Part shown: in pieces, positions 45,101 to 52,714 of the stretch
How positions within the stretch are numbered: position 1 is the stretch's first letter
Layout: each line of letters begins with the position of its first letter
From: Alphaproteobacteria bacterium
Lineage (GTDB): Bacteria > Pseudomonadota > Alphaproteobacteria > Ferrovibrionales > Ferrovibrionaceae
Direction of reading: 5' to 3'
Length of the DNA: 64,000 bases
NCBI GenBank assembly: GCA_947473805.1
Contig: CANJGB010000014.1
Coordinates: 26,877 to 90,876 of the forward strand
Position numbers and translations under genes: made by a program
The notes under the pieces: generated by a model
What the model saw: only the letters and a program-made list of their open reading frames with translations
Told to the model about the DNA's origin: nothing
Databases searched by the model: none

Positions 45101-46126
45101 TCAGCGCTTCACGAACACCTGGTCCAGGATGCCGCCGTCGGCGAAGTGCTCTTTCGCTACCCGGTCCCAGCCGCCGAAGACGTCCTCGACGGTGACCAGC
45201 TTCACGGCCGGATACTGCGCCTTGTACTTCTCGGCCACCTGCGGGTCGCGCACGCGGTGGAAATTCTGCGCGCCAATCTCCTGGCCCTGCGGGGTCCACA
45301 GGAACTTCAGGTAGCCATCGGCCAGTTCGCGCGAGCCCTTGGCGTCCGCGACCTTATCGATGATGGCGACCGGGAATTCGGCCAGCAGGCTCTGCGGCGG
45401 GATCACCACCTGGAACTTGGTGTCGCCGTATTCACGACGGACCGAGAACACCTCGGCCTCGAAGGTCAGCAGCACATCGCCGATGTCGCGCTCGGCGAAG
45501 CTGGTGGTCGAGCCACGCGCACCGGTGTCGAACACCGCCACGTTGGCGAAGAACTTGCGGGCGAAGTCCTGCGCCTTGGCCTGGTCGTTGTTGTTCTTCG
45601 ACAGGGCATAGGCATAGGCGGCCAGGTAGGTGTAGCGCGCATTGCCGGCCGTCTTCGGGTTCGGCAGCACCGTCTTCACATCGGCGCGGATCAGGTCGTC
45701 CCAGTCCTTGATGTTCTTCGGGTTGCCGGCGCGCACCAGGAAGGCCGGTAGCGAGTAGAACGGCGAGGCATTGTTTGGATACTTCGACTGCCAGCCGGCC
45801 TGCACCAGGCCGCCCTTTACCAGCATCTCGATGTCGGTCACCTGGTTCAGCGTCGCGGTGTCGGCCTGAAAGCCTTCCAGCACCTTGCGCGCCTGCGCCG
45901 ACGAACCGGCATGGCTTTGCGCGACCGTCACGGTCTGGCCGGTCTTGTCCTTCCAGTAGCCGACAAAGGCCTTGTTGATGCCGGAATAAAGCTCGCGCGC
46001 GATGTCGTAGCTGACATTGGTCAACTCGCTCGGGCTCTTCGCCTGGGCGAATGCGGGCGCGGCGGCAAACGTGGTTGCGGCGGCCAGGGCGGCCACGACG
46101 AGGGTCTTGGTAAACAGGTTGTTCAT
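45101..46126 (-). CDS. sbp: Periplasmic sulfate-binding protein
   Basis: Periplasmic receptor for the CysATW transporter. The 341-residue precursor has a signal peptide (ending AAPAFA-QAKSP). Family signatures include NVSYDIARELYSGINKAF, VAQSHAGSSAQARKVLEG, TLNQVTDIEMLV and KTAGNARYTYLAAY. ATG 46126 has AAGGAG upstream; it starts 10 bases after the metY stop. Confidence 0.96.
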   Translation of the reverse strand: MNNLFTKTLVVAALAAATTFAAAPAFAQAKSPSELTNVSYDIARELYSGINKAFVGYWKDKTGQTVTVAQSHAGSSAQARKVLEGFQADTATLNQVTDIEMLVKGGLVQAGWQSKYPNNASPFYSLPAFLVRAGNPKNIKDWDDLIRADVKTVLPNPKTAGNARYTYLAAYAYALSKNNNDQAKAQDFARKFFANVAVFDTGARGSTTSFAERDIGDVLLTFEAEVFSVRREYGDTKFQVVIPPQSLLAEFPVAIIDKVADAKGSRELADGYLKFLWTPQGQEIGAQNFHRVRDPQVAEKYKAQYPAVKLVTVEDVFGGWDRVAKEHFADGGILDQVFVKR

Positions 46127-46136
46127 AGGGTTCTCC

Positions 46137-47423
46137 TTAGGACGCAGCTGCAAGCGCCTGCTTCAGGTCGGCGAGAATATCGTCGATATGCTCGATACCC
46201 ACGGACAGGCGCACGTAGCCGTCGGTGACGCCGCTGGCTGCCTGTTCGGCGGGACTCAGCTGCGAATGGGTGGTGCTGGCCGGATGAATAGCCAGCGTCC
46301 GGGCATCGCCAATATTGGCGACGTGATAGACAAGCTTGAGAGCGTCGATGAAACGCCGGCCCGCGTCACGACCGCCGGCCAGTTCGAATCCGAGCAGGCC
46401 GCCATGGCCACCTTTCAGATAGGCATCGGCCCGGCGCCGGCTTTCGCCCTCCTGCAGGCCGGGATAAATGACGTTCGTCACGGCTTTTTGCTGTTTCAGG
46501 AAGGCGGCCACGGCCGCCGCGTTGCGGCTGTGCTCGCGGATGCGCAGCGGCAGCGTCTCAAGTCCCTGCAATGTCTGGAACGCATTGAATGGACTCAACG
46601 CGCTGCCGAGATCGCGCAGCAGGATGACCCGCGCCCGGATAATGTAGGCGATCGGGCCGAGGGGCTTCACCGCTTCGGTCCAGATCGCGCCGTGGTAACT
46701 CGGGTCCGGCGTATTCAGGTTCGGCTGGCGGTCCTTGTGGGCCGCCCAGTCGAAATTGCCGCCGTCGACAATCACGCCGCCAATCGATGTCCCGTGGCCG
46801 CCGATATACTTGGTGGTGGAATAGACAACGATTGCCGCTCCATGGTCCAGCGGCCGGCACAGGATCGGTGCCGCCGTGTTGTCCATGATCAGCGGAATGC
46901 CGAGGCCGCGGCCGATCTCGGCCACTTCCCGGATGGGGAACACCGCCAGTTTCGGATTGGGCAGCGTCTCGGCGTAATAGGCGCGCGTGCGCGCATCCGT
47001 TGCGCGCCGGAAGTTCTCGGGATCGGACGGATCCACGAAACGCACCTCAAGGCCCTGCTGCTTCAGCGTGTTCGCAAACAGGTTCCAGGTGCCGCCATAC
47101 AAATCGGTCGAACTCACCACGTTGTCGCCGGCGGACGCCAGGTTCTGCAGTGAAAAGGCCGAGGCTGCCTGTCCCGACGCCACTGCCAGTGCCGCAACGC
47201 CGCCCTCCAGCGCCGCGATGCGCTTTTCCAGCACATCCGTGGTCGGATTCATGATGCGGGTGTAGATGTTGCCCAGTTCCTTCAGCGCGAACAGGTTGGC
47301 CGCGTGCTCGGTGCTGGCGAACTGGTAGGAGGTCGTCTGGTAGATAGGTACTGCGACTGACCCTGTCGTCGGATCGGCGCGATAGCCTGCGTGCAGCACA
47401 AGCGTTTCCGGCTTCTGGCTCAC
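46137..47423 (-). CDS. metY: O-acetylhomoserine sulfhydrylase (aminocarboxypropyltransferase)
   Basis: PLP enzyme that makes homocysteine from O-acetylhomoserine and sulfide. The 428 residues show PIYQTTSYQFASTEHAANLF, NPTTDVLEKRIAALEGG, ASGQAASAFSLQ and the PLP-lysine region VVYSTTKYIGGHGTSIGG. The C-terminal PASTTHSQLSPAEQAASGV is typical. The start is GTG at 47423, with AGGGAGG upstream; no in-frame ATG fits. It sits between cysA and the sulfate-binding-protein gene in one operon, linking sulfate uptake with sulfide assimilation. Confidence 0.93.
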   Translation of the reverse strand: MSQKPETLVLHAGYRADPTTGSVAVPIYQTTSYQFASTEHAANLFALKELGNIYTRIMNPTTDVLEKRIAALEGGVAALAVASGQAASAFSLQNLASAGDNVVSSTDLYGGTWNLFANTLKQQGLEVRFVDPSDPENFRRATDARTRAYYAETLPNPKLAVFPIREVAEIGRGLGIPLIMDNTAAPILCRPLDHGAAIVVYSTTKYIGGHGTSIGGVIVDGGNFDWAAHKDRQPNLNTPDPSYHGAIWTEAVKPLGPIAYIIRARVILLRDLGSALSPFNAFQTLQGLETLPLRIREHSRNAAAVAAFLKQQKAVTNVIYPGLQEGESRRRADAYLKGGHGGLLGFELAGGRDAGRRFIDALKLVYHVANIGDARTLAIHPASTTHSQLSPAEQAASGVTDGYVRLSVGIEHIDDILADLKQALAAAS

Positions 47424-47448
47424 GATATGCCTCCCTGATCTTTTCTTA

Positions 47449-48447
47449 CTAGTGGGCGGCGGCGAACAATCGGCCGCCATTGGGCCGCAGGGTGACGCGG
47501 CTGCCGACACTGAGCGACAGGCCGCTGAATTTCGCATGAGGCAGTTCGACCTCGACCGGGGCAGGGGCGCCCGGCACGTCGATTTCCAGGCGCACGATCG
47601 GCCCGTTCGAGGCGATGAAGCGCACCGTGCCTTCACCATCGCGGTGTGGCTGCACGTCGATGTCGTGCGGGCGGACATACAGCAACTGCGCCGCATCGCC
47701 GTCATTCACCGGCGCGGGCAGGCGGCTGGCATTGCCGAGGAAGTCGAACACGAACGGCGACACCGGCCGCTCGTAGACGTCACGCGGCGCGCCAACCTGC
47801 GCGATCTTGCCCTGGCCCATGACGACCACGCGGTCCGCCAGTTCCAGCGCCTCTTCCTGGTCGTGGGTCACGAACACGGTGGTCATGCCCATCTCGTCGT
47901 GCAGGCCGCGCAGCCAGCGGCGCAGTTCCTTGCGCACCTTGGCGTCGAGCGCGCCGAACGGCTCGTCCAGCAGCAGCACCTTGGGTTCGATGGCCAAAGC
48001 GCGGGCCAGCGCCACACGCTGCCGCTGGCCGCCGGACAGCTGCGCCGGATAGCGTCCACCCAGTTCGCCGATCTGCATCCGGTCCAGCAGGTCCTTTACC
48101 CGCTTGGCGATCTCGGCCTTGGCGGGGCGCGTCTTGCGCGGACGAACTTCCAGTCCGAAGGCGACATTGTCGGTCACCGTCATGTGGCGGAACAGGGCGT
48201 AATGCTGGAACACGAAGCCGACCTCGCGGTCGCGCGCCGGCACATCGGCCACGCTGCGACCATCGAACAGCACGTCACCCCGGTCGGCGAATTCAAGGCC
48301 GGCGATGATGCGGAGCAGGGTGGTCTTGCCCGAGCCCGAGGGACCCAGCAAAGCCACCAGCTCGCCGTCGGCCACTTTCAGGTCGACGCCGTGGAGGGCG
48401 GCGAACGTGCCGAACCGCTTCTGAATGCCGATCGTCTCGATGGCCAT
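47449..48447 (-). CDS. cysA: Sulfate/thiosulfate ABC transporter ATP-binding protein CysA
   Basis: ATPase subunit of 332 residues that drives sulfate import. Walker A is GPSGSGKT (35-42), the signature LSGGQRQR, Walker [13 protein letters not shown], and the switch [11 protein letters not shown]-terminal TOBE-type domain follows ([12 protein letters not shown]). ATG 48447 is chosen for family fit over a start 13 codons upstream; its ribosome-binding site is weak. First gene of cysA-metY-sbp-cysT-cysW. Confidence 0.95.
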   Translation of the reverse strand: MAIETIGIQKRFGTFAALHGVDLKVADGELVALLGPSGSGKTTLLRIIAGLEFADRGDVLFDGRSVADVPARDREVGFVFQHYALFRHMTVTDNVAFGLEVRPRKTRPAKAEIAKRVKDLLDRMQIGELGGRYPAQLSGGQRQRVALARALAIEPKVLLLDEPFGALDAKVRKELRRWLRGLHDEMGMTTVFVTHDQEEALELADRVVVMGQGKIAQVGAPRDVYERPVSPFVFDFLGNASRLPAPVNDGDAAQLLYVRPHDIDVQPHRDGEGTVRFIASNGPIVRLEIDVPGAPAPVEVELPHAKFSGLSLSVGSRVTLRPNGGRLFAAAH

Positions 48448-48476
48448 GGACCGTAAGCCTCTATCTATCTGAAGTG

Positions 48477-48505
48477 GATATTTCACACCGGGGTTGCGTC
48501 GTCAA
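48477..48505 (-). promoter_or_regulatory. Probable promoter of the sulfate operon
   Basis: On the minus strand TTGACG (48505-48500) is followed after 17 bases by AATATC (48482-48477), about 30 bases before the cysA ATG. The wider region 48500-48565 is strikingly AT-rich (for example TATATACATAAATTTAATGT) and could hold activator sites for a CysB-like regulator as well as the divergent degP promoter. Confidence 0.45.
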
Positions 48506-48687
48506 TCAATTAAACACTCAATTCTAGTGATAGACATTATATACATAAATTTAATGTAGATATTGTGGTGCGGCAAAACGGCAGGACACAGGATTGCCGC
48601 AACGTCGCCCTTGGTTTGCCACAGGCGGTTCCAAACTTGGCTGTAACCCGAATCTTGTCGCAACGGGCCAACCAAGGAGTTCTGCCC

Positions 48688-50169
48688 ATGCCCACACAAA
48701 CGTCTGACCGGTCACGGCAGTTGCCGCTCGGCGCCCGCCTCGGGGCGGGATTGCTTGCCGGATCCTTGCTGATGACGCCTCTTGTCGCACAGGCGGCGCC
48801 AGCGCCTGAAAGCTTCGCGCCTTTGGTCGACCAGGTCAAAGGGGCGGTGGTCAACATCTCCACCACCGAGTTGCAGCCCCAAGCCAATACCAACCAGCGC
48901 AGCCTGCCTGAAATGCCGCAATTTCCGCCCGGCCATCCGCTGGGCGACCTGTTTCGCCAGTTCCAGCAGCAGCAACAGCAACCGCAACGCCAGCCCCGGT
49001 CCGCGAACAAGGCGCTCGGCTCCGGCTTCATCGTCGACGCCAGCGGCATCGTGGTGACGAACAACCACGTCGTCGAGCACGGCACGGACATCAAGGTGAC
49101 GCTGCAGGACGGCTCGACCCTCGACGCCAAGGTGCTCGGCACCGACCCGAAAACCGATCTCGCCGTGCTGAAAGTATCGTCCAGCAAGCCGCTGCCCTTC
49201 GTCCCGTTCGGCGATTCCGACCAGGCCAAGGTCGGCGACTGGGTGATCGCGGTCGGCAATCCGTTCGGCCTCGGCGGCACGGTGACGGCCGGCATCGTTT
49301 CGGCCCGCGCGCGCGATATTGGCGCCGGCGCCTATGACGACTTCCTGCAGGTCGATGCGTCGATCAATCCGGGCAATTCCGGCGGACCGACGTTCAACAC
49401 GACCGGCCAGGTGATCGGCATCAATACGGCGATCTTCTCGCCGAACGGCGGCGGCAATGTCGGTATCGGTTTTGCGATCCCGTCAAACCTCGCCAGGCCG
49501 ATCGTCGCGCAGCTGCAGAAGGACGGCAAGGTCGACCGCGGCTGGCTGGGCGTTTCGATCCAGCAGGTGACGCCCGATCTCGCCCAGGCCATGGGCCTGG
49601 ATGAGTCGCACGGCGCGCTTGTCGCCGATGTGACCGAGGGTGCGCCCGCCGCCAAGGCCGGCATCAAGAGCGGCGACGTCATCGTTGCGGTGGATGGCAA
49701 GGCGATCAACGCCATGCGCGACCTGCCGCGGACCGTGGCGGCCATCGCGCCGGGCACCACGACGAAGCTGGACCTGCTGCGTCAGGGCAAGCCGGTGAAG
49801 GTCGACGTGAAGGTCGGCCAGGACCCGGCCCAGAAGCAGGTCGCCTCGGCGGACGACGGCAGCGCTGCCGATGCCCGCAAGGGCCTCGGCCTGCAACTGG
49901 CGCCGCTCGACCAGAAGGTTCGCGCCCAGCTCGATCTGCCCGCCAGGACGAATGGCGTCGCCATCATCGGCGTGGCGCCGGGTAGCGCCGCCGAGCAGAA
50001 GAACCTGCAGGCCGGCGACGTCATCACCAAGGTGAATGGCGTTGACGTGAGGGCGCCGGCCGACGTGGTGAACGTGGTCGAGACCGCCCGCAAGCAGCAG
50101 CGCAAGTCCGTGGCGCTCCTCGTTCTGCATCAGGGCCAGGAACTCTACGTTGCCGTGCCGCTGATCTAG
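48688..50169 (+). CDS. Do family periplasmic serine endopeptidase (DegP/HtrA/MucD-like)
   Basis: Periplasmic protease-chaperone of 493 residues with a signal peptide ending AQAAPAP. The catalytic triad is His127 (TNNHVVEHG), Asp157 (KTDLAVLKV) and Ser231 (INPGNSGGP). Two PDZ domains follow (about 285-375, 400-490). Before the protease core lies a Gln-rich LA-loop-like insertion (FRQFQQQQQQPQRQPRS), which regulates activity in DegP homologues. ATG 48688 has AAGGAG upstream and yields the signal peptide. A strong terminator follows. Confidence 0.95.
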   Translation: MPTQTSDRSRQLPLGARLGAGLLAGSLLMTPLVAQAAPAPESFAPLVDQVKGAVVNISTTELQPQANTNQRSLPEMPQFPPGHPLGDLFRQFQQQQQQPQRQPRSANKALGSGFIVDASGIVVTNNHVVEHGTDIKVTLQDGSTLDAKVLGTDPKTDLAVLKVSSSKPLPFVPFGDSDQAKVGDWVIAVGNPFGLGGTVTAGIVSARARDIGAGAYDDFLQVDASINPGNSGGPTFNTTGQVIGINTAIFSPNGGGNVGIGFAIPSNLARPIVAQLQKDGKVDRGWLGVSIQQVTPDLAQAMGLDESHGALVADVTEGAPAAKAGIKSGDVIVAVDGKAINAMRDLPRTVAAIAPGTTTKLDLLRQGKPVKVDVKVGQDPAQKQVASADDGSAADARKGLGLQLAPLDQKVRAQLDLPARTNGVAIIGVAPGSAAEQKNLQAGDVITKVNGVDVRAPADVVNVVETARKQQRKSVALLVLHQGQELYVAVPLI

Positions 50170-50185
50170 TCATGCGTCAGCAGGG

Positions 50186-50215
50186 AAGGGGCCGGATGAA
50201 AGTCCGGCCCCTTTT
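50186..50215 (+). terminator. Rho-independent terminator after the degP-like gene
   Basis: An 11-bp perfect stem (AAGGGGCCGGA, 50186-50196, with 50203-50213), a 6-base loop and TTTT (50212-50215). Confidence 0.93.
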
Positions 50216-50252
50216 CTTGAACGGCGCGGGACTCGCCACCTTCCGCCGCCCC

Positions 50253-50274
50253 TCCGGTTAGACCACCGGATTTT
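50253..50274 (+). terminator. Second hairpin with T-tract upstream of the PhnA-like gene
   Basis: TCCGGT (50253-50258) pairs with ACCGGA (50265-50270), followed by TTTT. It lies 37 bases after the stronger degP terminator and about 100 bases before the next gene; it may be a back-up terminator or part of that gene's leader. Confidence 0.4.
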
Positions 50275-50370
50275 GCTCCGAAAACAGGCACGGCCCCGGA
50301 ACGCAGGTTCGGGTGCATCGTTGCTGTGAAACGAATGGGCCCGTGGCCCGGTCGCATTTTGGAGGAAACC

Positions 50371-51252
50371 ATGGTTCCCACTTCAACCGTCGTGCGCGAG
50401 CGCGAGGTATTTTACCGGCCCCGCTTCTCGGTGCCGTTCTCACGAATTTCCTGGGGCGGCATTTTCGTCGGCCTTTTCGTTCTCATCGCCCTGCAGATGA
50501 TCTTCACCCTGCTCGGTGCCGGCATCGGCCTTTCGGTCGTCCGCCCGACAGATGACGTGAACCCCTCCGCCGCCGCTATTACGCTGGGTGTGGGCCTGTG
50601 GTGGGTCGTGACCAACTGGATCGCGCTGGTTGCAGGCGGCTACATTGCCGGCCGCCTCGCTGGCAGCCACCACGGCCATGACGGCTGCCTGCACGGCACC
50701 GTCACCTGGGCGCTGGGCCTCGTTGTTGCGGGCGTCGTGCTGGCTGGCGCGGTCGGCACCGGCGCTTCTGTTGCCGGCAAGGCCGTTGCAACCGTTGCGG
50801 CCCCCGCCGCGGCCGGTGCGGGCGCCGCTGCCGTCCGTGCCACCGATGGCTCCGGCCTGAACGTGGGTGAGCGCGCGCGCGAACTGCTGCGTCCGAACGA
50901 TCCTGCGACGCTGTCCGACGAGGCCGCCCTGGCCGAAGTCACCACCGGCGCGGCGCGCATTGCGACCGGTTCGACCGAGGTTGACCGCGACCGTCTCGCC
51001 AAGGTCATCGCTGCCAAGGGCGGCGTGACCGAGGACGAGGCCAAGGCGCGTATCGACCAGTGGGAGCAGAAGGCGAAGCAGGTGAAGGAAGAGGCCAAGC
51101 AGGCGGCTGACAAGGCCGTTGTCATGGCCCGTCACACCGCCATCTGGGGCTTCCTCGTGATCCTGATCGGCGCGATTGCCGCCGCCCTGGGTGGCTTTGT
51201 CGGCGCCCGCGCCGTCGCTGCCGAAGACGACGAGGTTGTGGAACTGTGCTAG
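50371..51252 (+). CDS. PhnA-like / TIGR04086-type integral membrane protein
   Basis: A 293-residue membrane protein. The N-terminal domain has helices around ISWGGIFVGLFVLIALQMIF, LWWVVTNWIALVAGGYIAG and LGLVVAGVVLAGAVGTGASV, with GRLAGSHHGHDGCLHGTVTW between, the pattern often annotated as PhnA-like in alphaproteobacteria. A cytoplasmic Ala/Glu/Lys-rich coiled coil (EQKAKQVKEEAKQAADKA) precedes a last helix (LVILIGAIAAALGGFVGA). Not related to phosphonate hydrolase by function; role unknown. GGAGG precedes the ATG. Confidence 0.8.
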   Translation: MVPTSTVVREREVFYRPRFSVPFSRISWGGIFVGLFVLIALQMIFTLLGAGIGLSVVRPTDDVNPSAAAITLGVGLWWVVTNWIALVAGGYIAGRLAGSHHGHDGCLHGTVTWALGLVVAGVVLAGAVGTGASVAGKAVATVAAPAAAGAGAAAVRATDGSGLNVGERARELLRPNDPATLSDEAALAEVTTGAARIATGSTEVDRDRLAKVIAAKGGVTEDEAKARIDQWEQKAKQVKEEAKQAADKAVVMARHTAIWGFLVILIGAIAAALGGFVGARAVAAEDDEVVELC

Positions 51253-51267
51253 CAGACGTCTCGGCAA

Positions 51268-51301
51268 GCTTCGTGGTGTGGCTTCGGCCATGCCACGAAG
51301 C
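51268..51301. terminator. UUCG-tetraloop hairpin after the PhnA-like gene
   Basis: GCTTCGTGG (51268-51276) pairs with CCACGAAGC (51293-51301), then two G-T wobbles and TGGC / GCCA around a TTCG loop, giving a 15-bp hairpin. There is no T-tract, but the repeat element starts 6 bases later; together they could end transcription from both sides. Confidence 0.65.
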
Positions 51302-51307
51302 GGACCG

Positions 51308-51387
51308 CCTCACGCTTCGACAAGCTCAGCATGAGGCTAATTAAAGATTTCTAGGTAGCCTCATGCTGAGCTTGTCGAAGGGTGAGG
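51308..51387. repeat. Intergenic inverted-repeat element, copy 3 (about 80 bp)
   Basis: The best-preserved copy: CCTCACGCTTCGACAAGCTC (from 51308) and CCTCATGCTGAGCTTGTCGA (from 51359) are near-perfect reverse complements flanking a short AT-rich centre (TAATTAAAGATTTC). It matches 8158-8237 and 19239-19318 and lies between convergent genes. Confidence 0.9.
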
Positions 51388-51409
51388 CGCAGCTGCGATC
51401 CAGCCGGGC

Positions 51410-52600
51410 CTAGTCCGCCGCCACGGCGATCGGCGTCACCGCGCTGGGGTCGTCCAGCCGCAGCAGCTTGATCTTGTGCCCCTCGGCCGCCAGCGCCAGC
51501 TGGCCGTGCTTCAACGACAGCGCCGCATCGCCGAACACGTCGCGCCGCCAGCCATTCAGCGCCGCCACCTTGGCGTTGTCGTCGGCGGCGATCTGGTCCA
51601 GGTCGGATGACGAGGCGATCAGTTTCTGCGCCACGTCGTGCTTGTCGCACATCAGCTTCAGCAGAACCTTCAGCAGTTCAACCAGCGGACCGATGCCGCG
51701 CGGCAGCACCTGTTCGCGGGTCGTCTGCGGCAGGGCATCGGGCGGCAGCGTCTTGGCGCGCGCTACCGCGGCCAGCAGAGCGTCGCCGAACTTGCCCTCG
51801 GCCAGACCGCGCGAAAGACCGCGCACGCGCGCCAGCGCATCGACATTGGCCGGCGGGTCGCCGGCGATTTCCAGCAGCGCCTCGTCACGCACCACGCGGT
51901 TGCGCGGCACGTCGCGCGCCTGCGCCTCGGCCTCGCGCCACGCCGCCACTTCACGCAGCACGCCGAGGAATTTCGGATTGGCCGACCGCGGCCGCAGGCG
52001 CAGCCACGCATCTTCCGGCTTCGCCGCATAATGGCGCGGGTCGGCCAGGTTCGCCAGTTCGTCGGCAATCCACGGCAGCCGGCCCGATTTCTCCAGCCGC
52101 GTCTGCAGCTTGCGGTAAACGGTGCGCAGGTGCGTCACGTCCGACAGGGCATAGGCAGCCTGCTTGTCGGTCAGCGGCCGGCGCGACCAGTCGGTGAAGC
52201 GCGACGACTTGTCGACCTGCGCGCCCGCCAGCTTCGAGACCAGCGTCTCGTAGCTGGCCTGGTCGCCAAAGCCGCAGACCATGGCGGCGATCTGGGTGTC
52301 GAACAGCGGCGCGGGCATTTCGCCCATCAGGCGGAAGAAGATTTCGAGGTCCTGCCGCGCTGCATGGAATACCTTCAGGACATCCGGGTTGCGCAGCAGC
52401 GCGAACAGCGGCTCCATGTCGATGCCTTCGGCCAGCGGATCGACCGCGACGGCCTCGTCCGGCCCGGCCACCTGGATCAGGCAGACTTTTGGCCAGTAGG
52501 TGGTCTCGCGCATGAATTCGGTGTCGACGGTCACGAATGACGTGGCGGCCTGGCGGGTGCAAAACGCGGCCAGTTCTGCTGTGGTTGTAATGATTGTCAT
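51410..52600 (-). CDS. rnd: Ribonuclease D
   Basis: 3'-5' exoribonuclease acting on tRNA 3' ends and other stable RNAs. The 396 residues have the DEDD-type exonuclease domain with FVTVDTEFMRE, FHAARQDLEIFFRLMG and YALSDVTHLRTVY, followed by an HRDC domain (about 205-285, PRNRVVRDEALLEIAGDPP). Length matches RNase D. It is on the minus strand, 114 bases beyond the end of the HD-GYP gene. Confidence 0.95.
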   Translation of the reverse strand: MTIITTTAELAAFCTRQAATSFVTVDTEFMRETTYWPKVCLIQVAGPDEAVAVDPLAEGIDMEPLFALLRNPDVLKVFHAARQDLEIFFRLMGEMPAPLFDTQIAAMVCGFGDQASYETLVSKLAGAQVDKSSRFTDWSRRPLTDKQAAYALSDVTHLRTVYRKLQTRLEKSGRLPWIADELANLADPRHYAAKPEDAWLRLRPRSANPKFLGVLREVAAWREAEAQARDVPRNRVVRDEALLEIAGDPPANVDALARVRGLSRGLAEGKFGDALLAAVARAKTLPPDALPQTTREQVLPRGIGPLVELLKVLLKLMCDKHDVAQKLIASSSDLDQIAADDNAKVAALNGWRRDVFGDAALSLKHGQLALAAEGHKIKLLRLDDPSAVTPIAVAAD

Positions 52601-52714
52601 GTCGGGGACTTGCTACAGCACGACCGGGGAAGGCGCAATCCGTCATGCTGTGATTTCAGCGCAGACGCGCCCAATTGGCATGAATTGATACAAATGTGAG
52701 GGTCGGAGCCACCC

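Noticed and set aside
47424..47448. A SAM riboswitch in front of metY
   Set aside because: Only 25 bases separate cysA from metY, too few for such an element, and none is evident before cysA either.
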